DNA from: an uncultured Ruminococcus sp. | GTDB lineage: Bacteria; Bacillota; Clostridia; Oscillospirales; Acutalibacteraceae | Assembly (NCBI GenBank): GCA_934476515.1 | Contig: CAKSNZ010000007.1 | Coordinates: 1 to 64,000 of the forward strand | Direction of reading: 5' to 3' | Length of the DNA stretch: 64,000 bases | In this document: one piece after another, positions 63,859-64,000 of the stretch | How the letters are laid out: each line of letters starts with the position of its first letter | How positions within the stretch are numbered: position 1 is the first letter of the stretch | Position numbers and translations under genes: made by a program | Notes under the pieces: model-generated | The model's input: only the letters and a program-made list of their open reading frames with translations | What the model was told of the DNA's origin: nothing | Database searches by the model: none

Positions 63859-64000
63859 CTATTTGTTAACAATATTACCGTTACTATCTACTTCTTTAGG
63901 GAAAGAAGTGCATACTTTCCATACATTATCAGAATAAAGACTCGTATCATAACCAGCCCTATGGGATAAATTTTTGAAATCCCACAATTTTACACTGGTT
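63859..64000 (-). CDS. 3' end of an unknown gene entering from the right
   Basis: A minus-strand frame open to the window edge codes for 46 residues ending GYDTSLYSDNVWKVCTSF then PKEVDSNGNIVNK. It is the only one of the four related fragments that has an uninterrupted upstream frame here, so it may be the source of the three orphan copies. The stop codon is 9 bp before the AGGAGG of array member 3. The rest of the gene is not in the window and its function cannot be named. Confidence 0.6.
   Translation of the reverse strand, partial: TSVKLWDFKNLSHRAGYDTSLYSDNVWKVCTSFPKEVDSNGNIVNK

Noticed and set aside
59961-64000. CRISPR array
   Set aside because: Repeats are long (over 1 kb) coding units, not short repeats with uniform spacers.
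1-64000. tRNA or rRNA genes
   Set aside because: No cloverleaf or conserved rRNA segments were seen in the intergenic regions read; a covariance model scan was not possible.

Overview
The window looks like a chromosomal segment of a low-GC, spore-forming Firmicute, most likely a gut Oscillospirales/Ruminococcaceae bacterium. The reasons are AT-rich DNA with strong AGGAGG-type ribosome sites, TTGACA-17-TATAAT promoters, clostridial families (DUF4364, TIGR04086, DUF3343, a divergent topoisomerase IV pair), sporulation and germination genes (cwlJ, gerQ, bofA), a PurO-type IMP cyclohydrolase and BspA-like leucine-rich secreted proteins. The genus is inference. No rRNA, tRNA, CRISPR array or complete insertion sequence was found.

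Layout. 1-3.4 kb is a disturbed region. A zinc-ribbon Ser/Thr kinase with an extracellular glycan-binding-like domain and a VanX-type dipeptidase lipoprotein form an operon. The operon lies between two identical 49-bp terminator repeats, together with the orphan 3' end of a hybrid-cluster protein gene (hcp) and a 105-bp inverted-repeat element. 3.4-7.7 kb holds prfC, divergent hemW, the germination pair cwlJ-gerQ and an unknown membrane protein. 7.8-12.4 kb is a six-gene operon: two related lipoproteins, two ABC permeases, an ATPase and a membrane-anchored protein. 12.7-25.6 kb holds glutamate synthase (gltBD), the c-di-AMP cyclase cdaA with its regulator cdaR, a cysteine desulfurase with a DUF3343 partner, and lysine/diaminopimelate genes (asd-dapA-dapB). 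25.8-36 kb holds queA-tgt-yajC (queuosine and Sec), NAD salvage (pncA-pncB), ilvE, an RluD-like enzyme, a GHL10 glycosidase-like protein and mtaB. 36-38 kb carries a decayed flavodoxin lipoprotein gene and an AT-rich acyltransferase. 38-44.9 kb is a purine operon, purE-F-M-N-purO-AICARFT-purD, in which the usual bifunctional PurH is replaced by two separate proteins. 45-58.8 kb is mostly housekeeping: SPFH/NfeD, DUF4364, bofA, secG, a topoisomerase IV pair, uvrB, radC, a CYTH protein, a ketopantoate reductase-like protein and tex. 58.8-64 kb is an accessory region: structured palindromic repeats, a MATE transporter gene with its centre deleted, and a tandem array of secreted proteins that share nearly identical signal peptides and a repeated fragment of an upstream gene.

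The most interesting candidates are (i) the tandem secreted-protein array with constant flanks and changing bodies, (ii) the lipoprotein/ABC operon with three extracytoplasmic proteins of unknown role, (iii) the kinase-dipeptidase cassette, (iv) a family of 19-nt palindromes with compensating stem changes, and (v) three genes whose ribosome site lies in the 3' arm of a strong hairpin.
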